62,015 nt of DNA from an uncultured Phascolarctobacterium sp. (GTDB lineage: Bacteria; Bacillota; Negativicutes; Acidaminococcales; Acidaminococcaceae). Location of the stretch: contig CAJKLD010000012.1 in assembly GCA_905200645.1 (NCBI GenBank), positions 1 through 62,015 on the forward strand, read 5' to 3'. The translations under genes were made by a program, and so were the position numbers. Every line of letters starts with the position of its first letter. Within the stretch, counting starts at the first letter, position 1. Below are positions 26,099 to 34,267 of the stretch, in pieces. Below the pieces are notes generated by a model. That model made no database searches. It was not told where the DNA came from and was given only the letters and a program-made list of their open reading frames with translations.

Positions 26099-27565
26099 AT
26101 GAAATTTGCTGAACAAAGCGTGACTATGCCTTTGGCAGAAGCCATGCTGCAATATAAAAATGAATCGGTCTATCCGCTGCACACTCCCGGTCATAAGGGA
26201 GGCCGCGGGATGGAGCCGCTGCTGCGACAAGAGTTGGGCAACAGTATCCTAATGGATGTTTCGCTTATGAGCGAACTGGACGATATTCACGAACCGGAAA
26301 GCTGCATAAAAACCGCTCAAGCCTTAGCCGCTGCAACTTACGGCAGCGACGCCTGCTTTTGGGCAGTTAACGGTACCAGTCAGGCTATTCACGCCATGCT
26401 TATGACCGCCTTAAAGCCCGGTAAAAAATTGCTTTTGCCGCGCAACGCTCACCGCAGTGTGGCAGGCGGCCTTATTTTAGGCGGCATTGAAGCAGTATAT
26501 TTACAGCCGGAATATAATGAAGAGTTTGGCTTACAGATGCAAATTTCTCCTCAGGCTGTTGCCAAAGCTTTAGCAGCAGATAAAAATATTAAAGCCGTGC
26601 TTTTGACCAGTCCCAATTATTACGGCATTGCTGCCGATGTACAAAGTATTGCAGAAATTTGCCATGCACACGGAGCAGTACTTTTAGTAGACGAAGCTCA
26701 CGGTCCGCATTTAGGTTTCAGTCAGCTGTTGCCGCCCTCCGCCCTGCAAAGCGGCGCCGATGCCTGCGCGCAAAGCACTCATAAAATCTTAGGAGCTATG
26801 ACCCAGTGCAGTATGCTGCATGTACAAGGCCAACGTCTTGATTTACAAAAAGCAGCAGACGTTATGAGCATTCTGACTACCACAAGTCCTAATTATCTGC
26901 TGATGGCCAGCTTGGATGCGGCGCGGGCACAAGTGCAGGCACACGGCAGAAAAATGGCAGAAGCGGCAGTTGCGGCAGCGGCTAAGCTGCGTACTCTGTG
27001 CAAAAAATATGCCGGCCTAAAGGTTTTAGAAGCAAACGATTGCCACGGTCTGCTTTTGGACAGCACCAAAGTAACCGTAAATTTTGCTGTCTGGGGTTAT
27101 ACCGGCGTAGAAGCGGGCGAGCTGCTGCGTCAAGCTAAAATAGCCGTGGAGCTGGTGGACGCACAGAACGTACTTTTTTTAGTCACTTATGCCGATACCG
27201 GCAACGACTATGACCAAGCTCTTGAACGCATTGACACAGTATTAAAATACCTGGAGCAGCATAAAAAAACGCCGCAAAAAAATCCGGCAGCGCAGCCCGT
27301 TCCCTCTACGAAAACTGTTCTGCCTTTGCGCGAGGTATTTTATGCCAGCAAAAAATCTATTCCTTTAGCGCAGGCTAGCGGTTGTATCTGCGGCGAACAG
27401 ATTAGCTTTTATCCGCCGGGAATTCCGGCATTGCTGCCAGGCGAAGAAATTACTGCCGAACTGATTGCTTATTGCACGGCTATGAAAGCTTTAGGCCTGC
27501 CCGTCAGCGGCCCTGCCGACAGCAGCCTGCAAAATATTAGAGTTATCAAACAGCTTGAAGCATAA
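26099..27565 (+). CDS. Orn/Lys/Arg decarboxylase, PLP fold type I
   Basis: 488 residues. The start has YPLHTPGHKGG (about 26-36). AVNGTSQAIHAM is the PLP phosphate loop, LVDEAHGPHLGF carries the cofactor Asp and His, and AQSTHKILGAMTQ (Lys about 228) is the Schiff-base site. The C-terminal domain ends with YPPGIPALLPGEEI. It decarboxylates arginine, lysine or ornithine; proteins of this small type (SpeA/YaaO) are often next to tmk in Firmicutes, as here (39-base gap). The upstream neighbour is a fold-III decarboxylase, so two unrelated enzymes for diamines sit side by side. GGAGG precedes the ATG. Confidence 0.85.
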   Translation: MKFAEQSVTMPLAEAMLQYKNESVYPLHTPGHKGGRGMEPLLRQELGNSILMDVSLMSELDDIHEPESCIKTAQALAAATYGSDACFWAVNGTSQAIHAMLMTALKPGKKLLLPRNAHRSVAGGLILGGIEAVYLQPEYNEEFGLQMQISPQAVAKALAADKNIKAVLLTSPNYYGIAADVQSIAEICHAHGAVLLVDEAHGPHLGFSQLLPPSALQSGADACAQSTHKILGAMTQCSMLHVQGQRLDLQKAADVMSILTTTSPNYLLMASLDAARAQVQAHGRKMAEAAVAAAAKLRTLCKKYAGLKVLEANDCHGLLLDSTKVTVNFAVWGYTGVEAGELLRQAKIAVELVDAQNVLFLVTYADTGNDYDQALERIDTVLKYLEQHKKTPQKNPAAQPVPSTKTVLPLREVFYASKKSIPLAQASGCICGEQISFYPPGIPALLPGEEITAELIAYCTAMKALGLPVSGPADSSLQNIRVIKQLEA

Positions 27566-27604
27566 AATATTGTTACAAAAGTCAAAATCATCGAGGAAAA
27601 TATT

Positions 27605-28240
27605 ATGCAAGGTAAATTTATTACATTTGAAGGCGCCGACGGCGGCGGCAAAAGCACACAGCTGCAATTAGCCGCAGCTTTTCTGCGTGCCAAAAATTAT
27701 GAGGTAGTAGAAACGAGGGAGCCGGGCGGAACAATTTTAGCCGAACAAGTACGTACTATTGTGCTCGACCCTCAACTGCCGCTTAATAATACCACGCAAA
27801 CACTGCTCTACCTGGCCGCTCGCAGCGAGCATGTCGAAAAGCTTATCAAGCCTGCGCTGACAGCCGGAAAAATAGTTTTATGCGACAGGTTCAGTGATTC
27901 AACTTTAGTTTATCAAGGTCTTGCCATGGACAAAGAGCCCGCTGCTTTGCAGGAAATCAAACAATTTAACGCGTATGCCTGCGACGGCTTAACGCCCGAT
28001 TTAACCATACTTTTGGACGGCGATACCGACGTACTGGCCTTGCGCAGAAGTCAACGCGGCGTTACCGACCGTTATGAGGAGCAAGGCTTAGAGCTGCAGC
28101 GCAAGCTGCGTCAAGGCTTTTTGCAGCTGGCGCAGCAAGAGCCTGCCAGAATTAAAATTATCAATGCCGAAGCGAACAAGGAGCAGATTGCCCAGAAAAT
28201 CGCATCCTTGTTAGAAATGCTCTTGCAAGAGGCAGATTAA
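27605..28240 (+). CDS. tmk: Thymidylate kinase
   Basis: 211 residues. P-loop FEGADGGGKSTQLQ (about 7-20), DR[F/Y] motif in VLCDRFSDSTLVYQG (about 91-105), and the LID arginine in RRSQRGVTDRYEEQG. It phosphorylates dTMP to dTDP. It overlaps nothing but ends exactly where holB begins, and the order tmk-holB-ricT-methyltransferase is that of Bacillus, lacking the two small genes that sit between in Bacillus. Confidence 0.95.
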   Translation: MQGKFITFEGADGGGKSTQLQLAAAFLRAKNYEVVETREPGGTILAEQVRTIVLDPQLPLNNTTQTLLYLAARSEHVEKLIKPALTAGKIVLCDRFSDSTLVYQGLAMDKEPAALQEIKQFNAYACDGLTPDLTILLDGDTDVLALRRSQRGVTDRYEEQGLELQRKLRQGFLQLAQQEPARIKIINAEANKEQIAQKIASLLEMLLQEAD

Positions 28241-29251
28241 ATGTGGGATAATATTTTAGGACACGCACAGCAGAAAAAATTTTTACAGCGTTATCTTAAC
28301 GCTCAGGAGCGTCCCCACGCGCTGCTTTTTGTCGGTGCGGAAGGCTTGGGTAAAAAGCAGCTGGCTTTGGAATTTGCCAAAACGCTTTTGTGCGCCAATC
28401 ATAGCGGCAGCGACAACTGTGAAGCCTGCCGTTTAATGAATTTGGTAGACGGAAATTTAAGTCATCCCGATTTTCTTTGCGTACAAAGAGAACAGGACGA
28501 AAAAAACGGACGTTATAAGGATATCAGCAAGGAACAAATTTTGGGCTTAATCGGCAAATCAGCCTTTGCGCCCGTCATGTCAAGCACCAAGGTTTGTCTG
28601 ATTGAGGACGCCGACCGCATGACGCCGGTAGCCGCCAACAGTTTTTTAAAGCTTTTAGAAGAACCACCTGCGGGCTGGGTCATAATTTTGTTGGCCGCTG
28701 ACGAAAGCAAGCTTTTGACTACAATTTTGTCACGCGTAGTGTGCCTGCGGTTTCAGCCCGTACCGGTGGAACAAGTGCAGAAGCTATTGGAAGCCAAAAG
28801 CATCTATGTGCAACAAGCGGCTGTGCTGGCGCGTATCAGCGAAGGCTCTATCGGCACAGCCTTAAATTTAGCGGAGCAGGAGGTTTTTGAGCTTCGGCAG
28901 CAGGCTTTGGCTTTTTTAGAAGCATTGCCCCTGCATACACCTATGAATTATTTAGCAGGCCGAATTTGGCAGCAAAAAAATTTTGAGCGTCCGCAAGCGC
29001 TGCTGCTGACAAAATTATGGCAGCTGCTTTTGCGCGATTTGCTCATGTGTCATTTACATTTAGAAAATAAAATTTATAATTGCGATTTAACGGCTCAGCT
29101 TGCAGCATTGGCAGGCGGTTGGCGCGTCAACGGCTTAAAGCTGGCGCTGACCACGGTGCAGGAAGCCTATGCAGCTTTGGAAAACAGCGTAAGCGTGCGC
29201 CTGACGCTGGAAGCAATGGCCTTAAAAATAGATCAAGCATATAAGGAGTGA
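28241..29251 (+). CDS. holB: DNA polymerase III delta' subunit
   Basis: 336 residues. A AAA+ module begins with ILGHAQQKKFLQRYL; a P-loop is in LLFVGAEGLGKKQLA (about 28-42); zinc Cys residues are at CANHSGSDNCEACRLM; IEDADRMTPVAANSFLKLLE and EEPPAGWVIILLA are the sensor regions; the helical C-terminal part follows. It is a subunit of the clamp loader. The ATG follows the tmk stop directly. It ends 5 bases before ricT. Confidence 0.92.
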   Translation: MWDNILGHAQQKKFLQRYLNAQERPHALLFVGAEGLGKKQLALEFAKTLLCANHSGSDNCEACRLMNLVDGNLSHPDFLCVQREQDEKNGRYKDISKEQILGLIGKSAFAPVMSSTKVCLIEDADRMTPVAANSFLKLLEEPPAGWVIILLAADESKLLTTILSRVVCLRFQPVPVEQVQKLLEAKSIYVQQAAVLARISEGSIGTALNLAEQEVFELRQQALAFLEALPLHTPMNYLAGRIWQQKNFERPQALLLTKLWQLLLRDLLMCHLHLENKIYNCDLTAQLAALAGGWRVNGLKLALTTVQEAYAALENSVSVRLTLEAMALKIDQAYKE

Positions 29252-29256
29252 TAATT

Positions 29257-30096
29257 ATGCCGACAGTTGTAGGTATTAGATTTAAAAAGGCATGTAAAAT
29301 ATATTATTTCGAACCGGCAGATTCCGGCGTAGTCAAAGGCGATCACGCTATTGTAGAAACCGCTAGAGGCGTAGAATACGGCGAAGTAGTCATCGGTCCC
29401 CGCGAGGTAGACGAAAGCAGTATCGTTTCCCCCTTAAAACCGGTAATGCGCAAAGCAACAGAAGAAGACAACGAAAAACTGGCAGAAAACAGGGTACGCG
29501 AAAAAGAAGCCTTTAATATCTGCTTGCGCAAAATCAAAAACCACGATCTGCCCATGCGCTTAATCGACGTAGAATTTACTTTTGATGTCAATAAAATTAT
29601 TTTTTATTTTACCGCTGACGGACGAATTGATTTCCGCGAGCTGGTCAAGGATTTGGCTGCCGTATTCCGTACCCGTATTGAACTGCGTCAAATCGGCGTG
29701 CGTGATGAAGCAAAAATGCTGGGCGGCATCGGCAGCTGCGGTCGCCCCCTGTGCTGCGCTACTTTCTTAGGCGATTTTGAGCCTGTTTCTATCCGCATGG
29801 CCAAGGATCAGAATTTATCTCTAAATCCCACAAAAATTTCCGGTATCTGCGGCCGCTTAATGTGCTGCCTGAAATACGAAAACCACATGTACTGCAAAGG
29901 CAATGGTAATAACGGCAGACGCGAGCGTGTAGAAATTCCTAAAATGGGTGCTTTAGTTGCCACGCCCTTAGGCGAAGGCAAAGTTGTGGGCATTAACCGC
30001 AGTCAGCACACTGCTTCTATTAAGCTGGCTCCCGATAATATTATTCAAGTAGAATGGGACGAAATTGTTGACGCGTCCCAAGCCGACAATGTGTGA
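29257..30096 (+). CDS. ricT: RicT/YaaT (PSP1-domain protein)
   Basis: 279 residues. It starts VVGIRFKKACKIYYFEPAD; PSP1 region with GVEYGEVVIGPREV and DLPMRLIDVEF. Cys residues in IGSCGRPLCCATFLGDF (about 160-176) and ISGICGRLMCCLKYE (about 190-205) are the ligands proposed for a 4Fe-4S cluster in the RicA/F/T complex of Bacillus, which helps RNase Y mature mRNAs. AAGGAG is 10 bases before the chosen ATG. Part of the tmk-holB-ricT operon. Confidence 0.9.
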   Translation: MPTVVGIRFKKACKIYYFEPADSGVVKGDHAIVETARGVEYGEVVIGPREVDESSIVSPLKPVMRKATEEDNEKLAENRVREKEAFNICLRKIKNHDLPMRLIDVEFTFDVNKIIFYFTADGRIDFRELVKDLAAVFRTRIELRQIGVRDEAKMLGGIGSCGRPLCCATFLGDFEPVSIRMAKDQNLSLNPTKISGICGRLMCCLKYENHMYCKGNGNNGRRERVEIPKMGALVATPLGEGKVVGINRSQHTASIKLAPDNIIQVEWDEIVDASQADNV

Positions 30097-30817
30097 GGAA
30101 AAAAGCAGCCTGCGCTGTGATTACGTGCCCGGCTGCTGGTATAAAATCTGGCAGGATGCCCAAGAGTTTTGCTTTACAACCGACGCCGTTTTTTTAGGAA
30201 ATTTTCCGCATGTAGTCAATAAGGCTAAAGTGCTGGAGCTGGGCTGCGGCACCGGCGCTATCAGTATGCTTCTCGAAAGCCGCGGCGCGCAGCAGATAAC
30301 CGCAGTGGACTGCAATCCCAATATTACCAAGCTTTTACGCCGCAGTATTGCCGACAATGCTTTAACAGAAAAATTTACCGTCATTGACGGCGATATCCGC
30401 AATTACAAAACCTTGCTGCAATCGGAAAGCATGGATTTGGTAGCAGCAAATCCGCCCTATCGCACCAGCGGCAATCAAAGGAAAATCGGCACGGCCGCCT
30501 GTCACGAGGTAAGTTCCACACTGGAAGATTTTTTTAAAGCGGCAGCTTTCGCAGTACGTTATCGCGGACGGTTTGCTTTAGTACAGCTGCCCGAACGTTT
30601 TGCCGAAAGTATGCAGCTGGCTTTTAAATACGGCTTGCAACCAAAACGCCTGCAATGGGTACACGCTCACATTGACAAGCCTGCCTGGATATTTCTTATG
30701 GAAATGGTCAAGGGCGGCAGTTACGGTCTGGAAGTTCTGCCGCCGCTGATTATGTACGAAAAGGACGGCAGCTATACTAAGCAAGTACAAAAATTTTATG
30801 AGCCAAAGCTTAAGTAA
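30089..30817 (+). CDS. tRNA1(Val) A37 N6-methyltransferase-like (YabB/TrmN6)
   Basis: 242 residues. The SAM motif is LELGCGTGAISMLLE (about 48-62) and the catalytic motif is AANPPYRTSG (about 124-133), the NPPY of N6-adenine methyltransferases. The start ATG overlaps the ricT stop by 8 bases, with no good ribosome site, so it is translated by coupling. In Bacillus the same position is held by yabB. It modifies tRNA or, less likely, another RNA/DNA adenine. Confidence 0.85.
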   Translation: MCEEKSSLRCDYVPGCWYKIWQDAQEFCFTTDAVFLGNFPHVVNKAKVLELGCGTGAISMLLESRGAQQITAVDCNPNITKLLRRSIADNALTEKFTVIDGDIRNYKTLLQSESMDLVAANPPYRTSGNQRKIGTAACHEVSSTLEDFFKAAAFAVRYRGRFALVQLPERFAESMQLAFKYGLQPKRLQWVHAHIDKPAWIFLMEMVKGGSYGLEVLPPLIMYEKDGSYTKQVQKFYEPKLK

Positions 30818-30824
30818 TTATAAG

Positions 30825-30863
30825 AAACTCGTCTGCTTTTAAAACGCAGGCGAGTTTTTTCTT
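30825..30863 (+). terminator. Rho-independent terminator
   Basis: A 12-bp stem, AAACTCGTCTGC with its near complement, 9-base loop, then TTTTTTC. Confidence 0.9.
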
Positions 30864-30956
30864 CAGCGCAGCATAAAAAGCAACGGTAAAAATTTTCTTT
30901 TTGTGCATACAAATTATGTTTGCAAATAGACTCAACCAGCGGTAAAGCTTGCAAAT

Positions 30957-30986
30957 TTGACGTTCTTACTCCTAATATGTTAAAAT
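30957..30986 (+). promoter_or_regulatory. Promoter of the yabE-like operon
   Basis: TTGACG, 18 bases, TAAAAT, 26 bases before the start codon. Confidence 0.5.
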
Positions 30987-31011
30987 AATAACAGCTTAAA
31001 GGAGGAAGTAT

Positions 31012-31983
31012 ATGCTGAATAATAAAAGCAAGCTACATTTACACTGTCTTATGGCAGCCGTTTTTTTAATTATAATGGTACCGTTTTTGACAGGCTTTGA
31101 CATTACTCGACGTATTACGGTGGAAGCAGACGGTCAGACAAAAGAACTGCGTACTAACACCAACAATCCCCAAGTTATTTTACAAGAAGCCGGTATCACA
31201 CTGCTTCCCGGCGACAGCTGGAAACTGAAAGGTCACAATAAAGCAGTTCAGGATGGCAGCGTCATTCAAGTTATTCGCGGCGTTCCCTTTACCGTTATCC
31301 GCGGCGAAAAAGCTACGGAATACAGAAGTTCCAAAGAAACTGTAGGCGCTGCTTTAAAAGACGTCGGCATCCGCCACAACAAAGAAAGAGTTTATCCCGA
31401 CACTAAAGATCCTTTGCAGGCAGGAATGCAGATTTATGTACTGGGCAAAGGCGAAGAACTGGCCTTCAGCGAAGCAAATGTGGATATTCCTGTAAAATAT
31501 GAAGAAGACCACAGTATGAATTTCGGTTTTGAAAGCGTTACCCATCCCGGCAAGCCCGGCAAGCAGACTGTTGTTTCTAAAAAAGTCAAAAATAAAGACG
31601 GCAGCCATTCCATGCAGGAGCTGACCCGCCGCGTTACCGTAGAACCGGAAACTAAAATTATCCGCAAAGGTATGGCTATGAGTGTCTATACACCCGAAGG
31701 CTACAAGCGTTATACCAAAAAAATTACTGCTCAAGCTACTGCTTACGTGGCAACCGGCAATCTTACTTCCATTGGCATTGTTCCCTATGAAGGTATCGTA
31801 GCCGTAGATCCCCGTATGATTCCTTATTACACAAAAATGTATATTCCCGGCTACGGTATTGCCATGGCTGGAGATACCGGCGGCGATATGGTAGGCCACA
31901 GAATTGATTTATTTTTTAATGATTATCATCGCGCTATCAACTGGGGCAGACGCAATGTAGACGTTTATATTTTAGCTGAATGA
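31012..31983 (+). CDS. YabE-like exported protein with DUF348, G5 and 3D domains
   Basis: 323 residues. A signal anchor (residues about 9-30) is followed by two DUF348-type ubiquitin-like modules (about 33-75 and 88-135), a G5 domain (about 140-220), and a C-terminal 3D domain with its three Asp: AVDPRMIP, MAGDTGGD and HRIDLFF. Similar proteins in Firmicutes resemble Rpf-type lytic transglycosylases and act on peptidoglycan outside the membrane. The neighbours rnmV and rsmA follow in the same order as in Bacillus. GGAGG lies 6-8 bases before the ATG. Confidence 0.88.
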   Translation: MLNNKSKLHLHCLMAAVFLIIMVPFLTGFDITRRITVEADGQTKELRTNTNNPQVILQEAGITLLPGDSWKLKGHNKAVQDGSVIQVIRGVPFTVIRGEKATEYRSSKETVGAALKDVGIRHNKERVYPDTKDPLQAGMQIYVLGKGEELAFSEANVDIPVKYEEDHSMNFGFESVTHPGKPGKQTVVSKKVKNKDGSHSMQELTRRVTVEPETKIIRKGMAMSVYTPEGYKRYTKKITAQATAYVATGNLTSIGIVPYEGIVAVDPRMIPYYTKMYIPGYGIAMAGDTGGDMVGHRIDLFFNDYHRAINWGRRNVDVYILAE

Positions 31984-31993
31984 GGTATTATTG

Positions 31994-32530
31994 ATGTTAA
32001 AAGAAGTATTGGTAGTAGAAGGTAAAATGGATACGGTAGCCATTCGCAAAGCCTTGGATGCCGACACTATTGAAACAGGCGGCTTTACGCTGGCGCCTTA
32101 CACCTTACGCCAAATAGAAGCAGCTTACAAAAAGCGCGGTATTATTATCTTGACCGATCCAGACGGAGCCGGAGAGCGTATCCGCCGTTTTTTAACGCAG
32201 CGGTTCCCGGAGGCAGGGCAAGCCTTTATCCCTAAAATTCAAGCTACCGCCAATAATGACGTAGGTGTAGAGCAGGCGCAGCCGGAAGCGATTTTAGCAG
32301 CTTTGGCCAAAGTTCGTCACCACGAATATCGTCCTCAAGCAGAGTTCAATCACATAGATTTATTTAAATATGAATTAAACGGCAGCCCTAATGCCGCCAA
32401 AAGACGCGACGCTCTGGGAGCAGAGCTTGGCATAGGCTACGGCAATGCTAAACGCTTTTTAGAACGTTTAAACCACTATGACGTCAGCCGCGAAGAATTT
32501 TTAACAGCCTTAGCCAAAATAGGAGAGTGA
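31994..32530 (+). CDS. rnmV: Ribonuclease M5
   Basis: 178 residues. The TOPRIM domain shows VVEGKMDTVAIRKAL (Glu about 9) and IILTDPDGAGERIRR (DPD at about 53-55). A helical tail follows. It matures 5S rRNA precursors. GAGGT precedes the ATG; the ATG at 31994 is preferred to the TTG one codon before. Position between the yabE-like gene and rsmA is the usual one. Confidence 0.92.
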   Translation: MLKEVLVVEGKMDTVAIRKALDADTIETGGFTLAPYTLRQIEAAYKKRGIIILTDPDGAGERIRRFLTQRFPEAGQAFIPKIQATANNDVGVEQAQPEAILAALAKVRHHEYRPQAEFNHIDLFKYELNGSPNAAKRRDALGAELGIGYGNAKRFLERLNHYDVSREEFLTALAKIGE

Positions 32531-32534
32531 AAAG

Positions 32535-33389
32535 TTGGATAAACCTGTTATTGCATCACCGCAGGTAACGCAGCATATCTTAAATCGCTTTAAACTGCGG
32601 GCAGATAAAAAACTGGGCCAAAATTTTTTGATTGATGAAAATGTAGTGCGTCAAATTGTTGCCGCCGCCGAGCTTTCGCCTGACGACACAGTTTTAGAGG
32701 TTGGCCCCGGCATTGGCACGCTTACCCAAGGCTTAGCAGAAAGCGGAGCCAAGGTTACGGCCGTAGAGCTGGACAACAGACTGCTGCCCGTTTTAGCAAC
32801 CACGCTCGAAGGCTACGACAATGTCCGCGTAGTGCATGGCGATATCTTAAAGGTTAATATTATGAAAGAAGTAGCAGCTCCCAGCTTTAAGGTCTGCGCC
32901 AATCTGCCCTATTACATTACCACACCGATAATTTTTGCACTGCTGGAAAAACGCCTGCCCATGGAACGTTTGGTAGCCATGGTGCAAAAAGAAGTAGCAG
33001 AACGTATGGCTGCCAAACCGGGCGGCAAAGACTACGGCGCGCTCTCTGTTGCCATTCAATATTACACAGAGCCGCAAATCGCTTTTATCGTTCCGCCTAC
33101 ATCCTTTATTCCGGCGCCGGCAGTAGATTCGGCAGTTATCGTATGCAAGCGCAGAGAAAAACCGCCGGTAGAAATCTGCGACGAAGCGCTGTTCTTCCGC
33201 ATTGTCAAAGCAGCCTTTTCCCTGCGCCGTAAAATGCTCAGCAATTCCTTAAAAAATATGGGCATCAACAGCGAGCAAACGGCAAAATGGCTGGGATTAG
33301 CTGGCATTGACAGTAAACGCCGCGCCGAAACCTTAAGCTTAGAAGATTTTGCCAAGCTTACGAATAACTTTCATGAAGCGCTAAAATAA
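32535..33389 (+). CDS. rsmA: 16S rRNA A1518/A1519 dimethyltransferase
   Basis: 284 residues, TTG start with GGAG upstream. KKLGQNFLIDENVVRQIV (about 22-39), VLEVGPGIGTLTQ (SAM motif, about 52-64), HGDILKV and NLPYYITTPIIF (about 118-129) are the KsgA motifs. It dimethylates two adenines of 16S rRNA in small-subunit assembly. It begins 4 bases after rnmV. Confidence 0.95.
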   Translation: MDKPVIASPQVTQHILNRFKLRADKKLGQNFLIDENVVRQIVAAAELSPDDTVLEVGPGIGTLTQGLAESGAKVTAVELDNRLLPVLATTLEGYDNVRVVHGDILKVNIMKEVAAPSFKVCANLPYYITTPIIFALLEKRLPMERLVAMVQKEVAERMAAKPGGKDYGALSVAIQYYTEPQIAFIVPPTSFIPAPAVDSAVIVCKRREKPPVEICDEALFFRIVKAAFSLRRKMLSNSLKNMGINSEQTAKWLGLAGIDSKRRAETLSLEDFAKLTNNFHEALK

Positions 33390-33395
33390 AAACCA

Positions 33396-33437
33396 AGAGC
33401 GATACTTTAGCATTAAACTAAAGTACCGCTCTTTTTT
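33396..33437 (+). terminator. Rho-independent terminator
   Basis: A 15-bp stem with one mismatch (AGAGCG, TACTTTAG and complements), 7-base loop, TTTTTT. Confidence 0.92.
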
Positions 33438-33482
33438 ATTTATTAAATTAGCTAATTTTATAGCCTATTTTTAAAATTTTTA

Positions 33483-33854
33483 CTAAACTGCTTTAGCACA
33501 CCATACTCCCATGCCTGCTGCCAATAAACCTAAGCAGACGCTGCCGCCTGCATAAGCAAAAACAGCCAGCAGCTTGCCTTCGATAAACAAACTCAACGCT
33601 TCATAACCAAAAGAAGAAAAGGTTGTAAAGCCGCCTAAAAAACCTACGCACAAAAATAAACGCCAAGCCACGGGCAGCATTTCCCGTTCAATAATCAGCG
33701 TCATTAAAAATCCCATAGCAAAGCAACCGATAACATTTATCACAAAAGTGCCATAAGGAAAAGCGCCGCTCACATATCTGCTCACAGCGTTACCCAACAA
33801 AAACCGGCTCACTGCGCCCAAAGCTCCGCCTAATGCAATAAATAATAAATTCAC
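33483..33854 (-). CDS. crcB: Fluoride channel CrcB/Fluc
   Basis: 123 residues, four membrane helices. LGGALGAVSRFLLG (about 8-21), YGTFVINVIGCFAMG (about 34-48; the polar Asn lines the pore) and VGFLGGFTTFSSFGYE (about 71-86; Phe and Ser of the fluoride track) are diagnostic. It lets F- leave the cell. The start is a GTG directly after the stop of the Hpt gene, with GGGGAG 9 bases upstream. No fluoride riboswitch is seen; the gene is the third in a phosphorelay operon, which is unusual. Confidence 0.93.
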   Translation of the reverse strand: MNLLFIALGGALGAVSRFLLGNAVSRYVSGAFPYGTFVINVIGCFAMGFLMTLIIEREMLPVAWRLFLCVGFLGGFTTFSSFGYEALSLFIEGKLLAVFAYAGGSVCLGLLAAGMGVWCAKAV

Positions 33855-34214
33855 TTACTCTAACTCCCCAATGCACTTCAATGTTTTCTCCCACTCCGGC
33901 TTAATGGATACCAGCATGGCCTGCGTCTGTGCTTTAGTAAAGTCTTCGCTGCGCAGTAATTTTACCAACTCTGCTAATTTTTCCTGCAAGGTTACTAAGC
34001 CTAAGCTACCGCACACGCCCTTTAAATTGTGAGCGTGACGCAATGCTTCTTGCCAATTTTCCTGCTTGATAAGCTGCTCCACCGCCGCTAGCTCGTCGGC
34101 AGCATCCAGCTTATGCAAAAAGCGCACATAAAGCTCCTCACTGTCCATAAAACGCTCCTCTAAGCTTTCGGCGATAGCTATATTAATAAATTTTTGCAAT
34201 TCCTGTAGCTTCAT
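33855..34214 (-). CDS. Histidine phosphotransfer (Hpt) protein
   Basis: 119 residues, all helical. HAHNLKGVCGSLGL (about 60-73) holds the phosphorylated His of Hpt domains (HxxKG). It would take a phosphate from the receiver domain of the hybrid kinase encoded 53 bases upstream and pass it to an unknown response regulator, or act as a phosphate sink. AGGAAG precedes the ATG at 34214 by 7 bases. No output regulator gene is nearby. Confidence 0.85.
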   Translation of the reverse strand: MKLQELQKFINIAIAESLEERFMDSEELYVRFLHKLDAADELAAVEQLIKQENWQEALRHAHNLKGVCGSLGLVTLQEKLAELVKLLRSEDFTKAQTQAMLVSIKPEWEKTLKCIGELE

Positions 34215-34267
34215 GCTCAATCTTCCTTTCGCTAAAAATATTTAAATTTTTATTATTTCAGCAGATT

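Noticed and set aside
33390..33482. Fluoride riboswitch for crcB
   Set aside because: crcB is read from the other side, behind the Hpt gene; the hairpin here is a terminator of rsmA.
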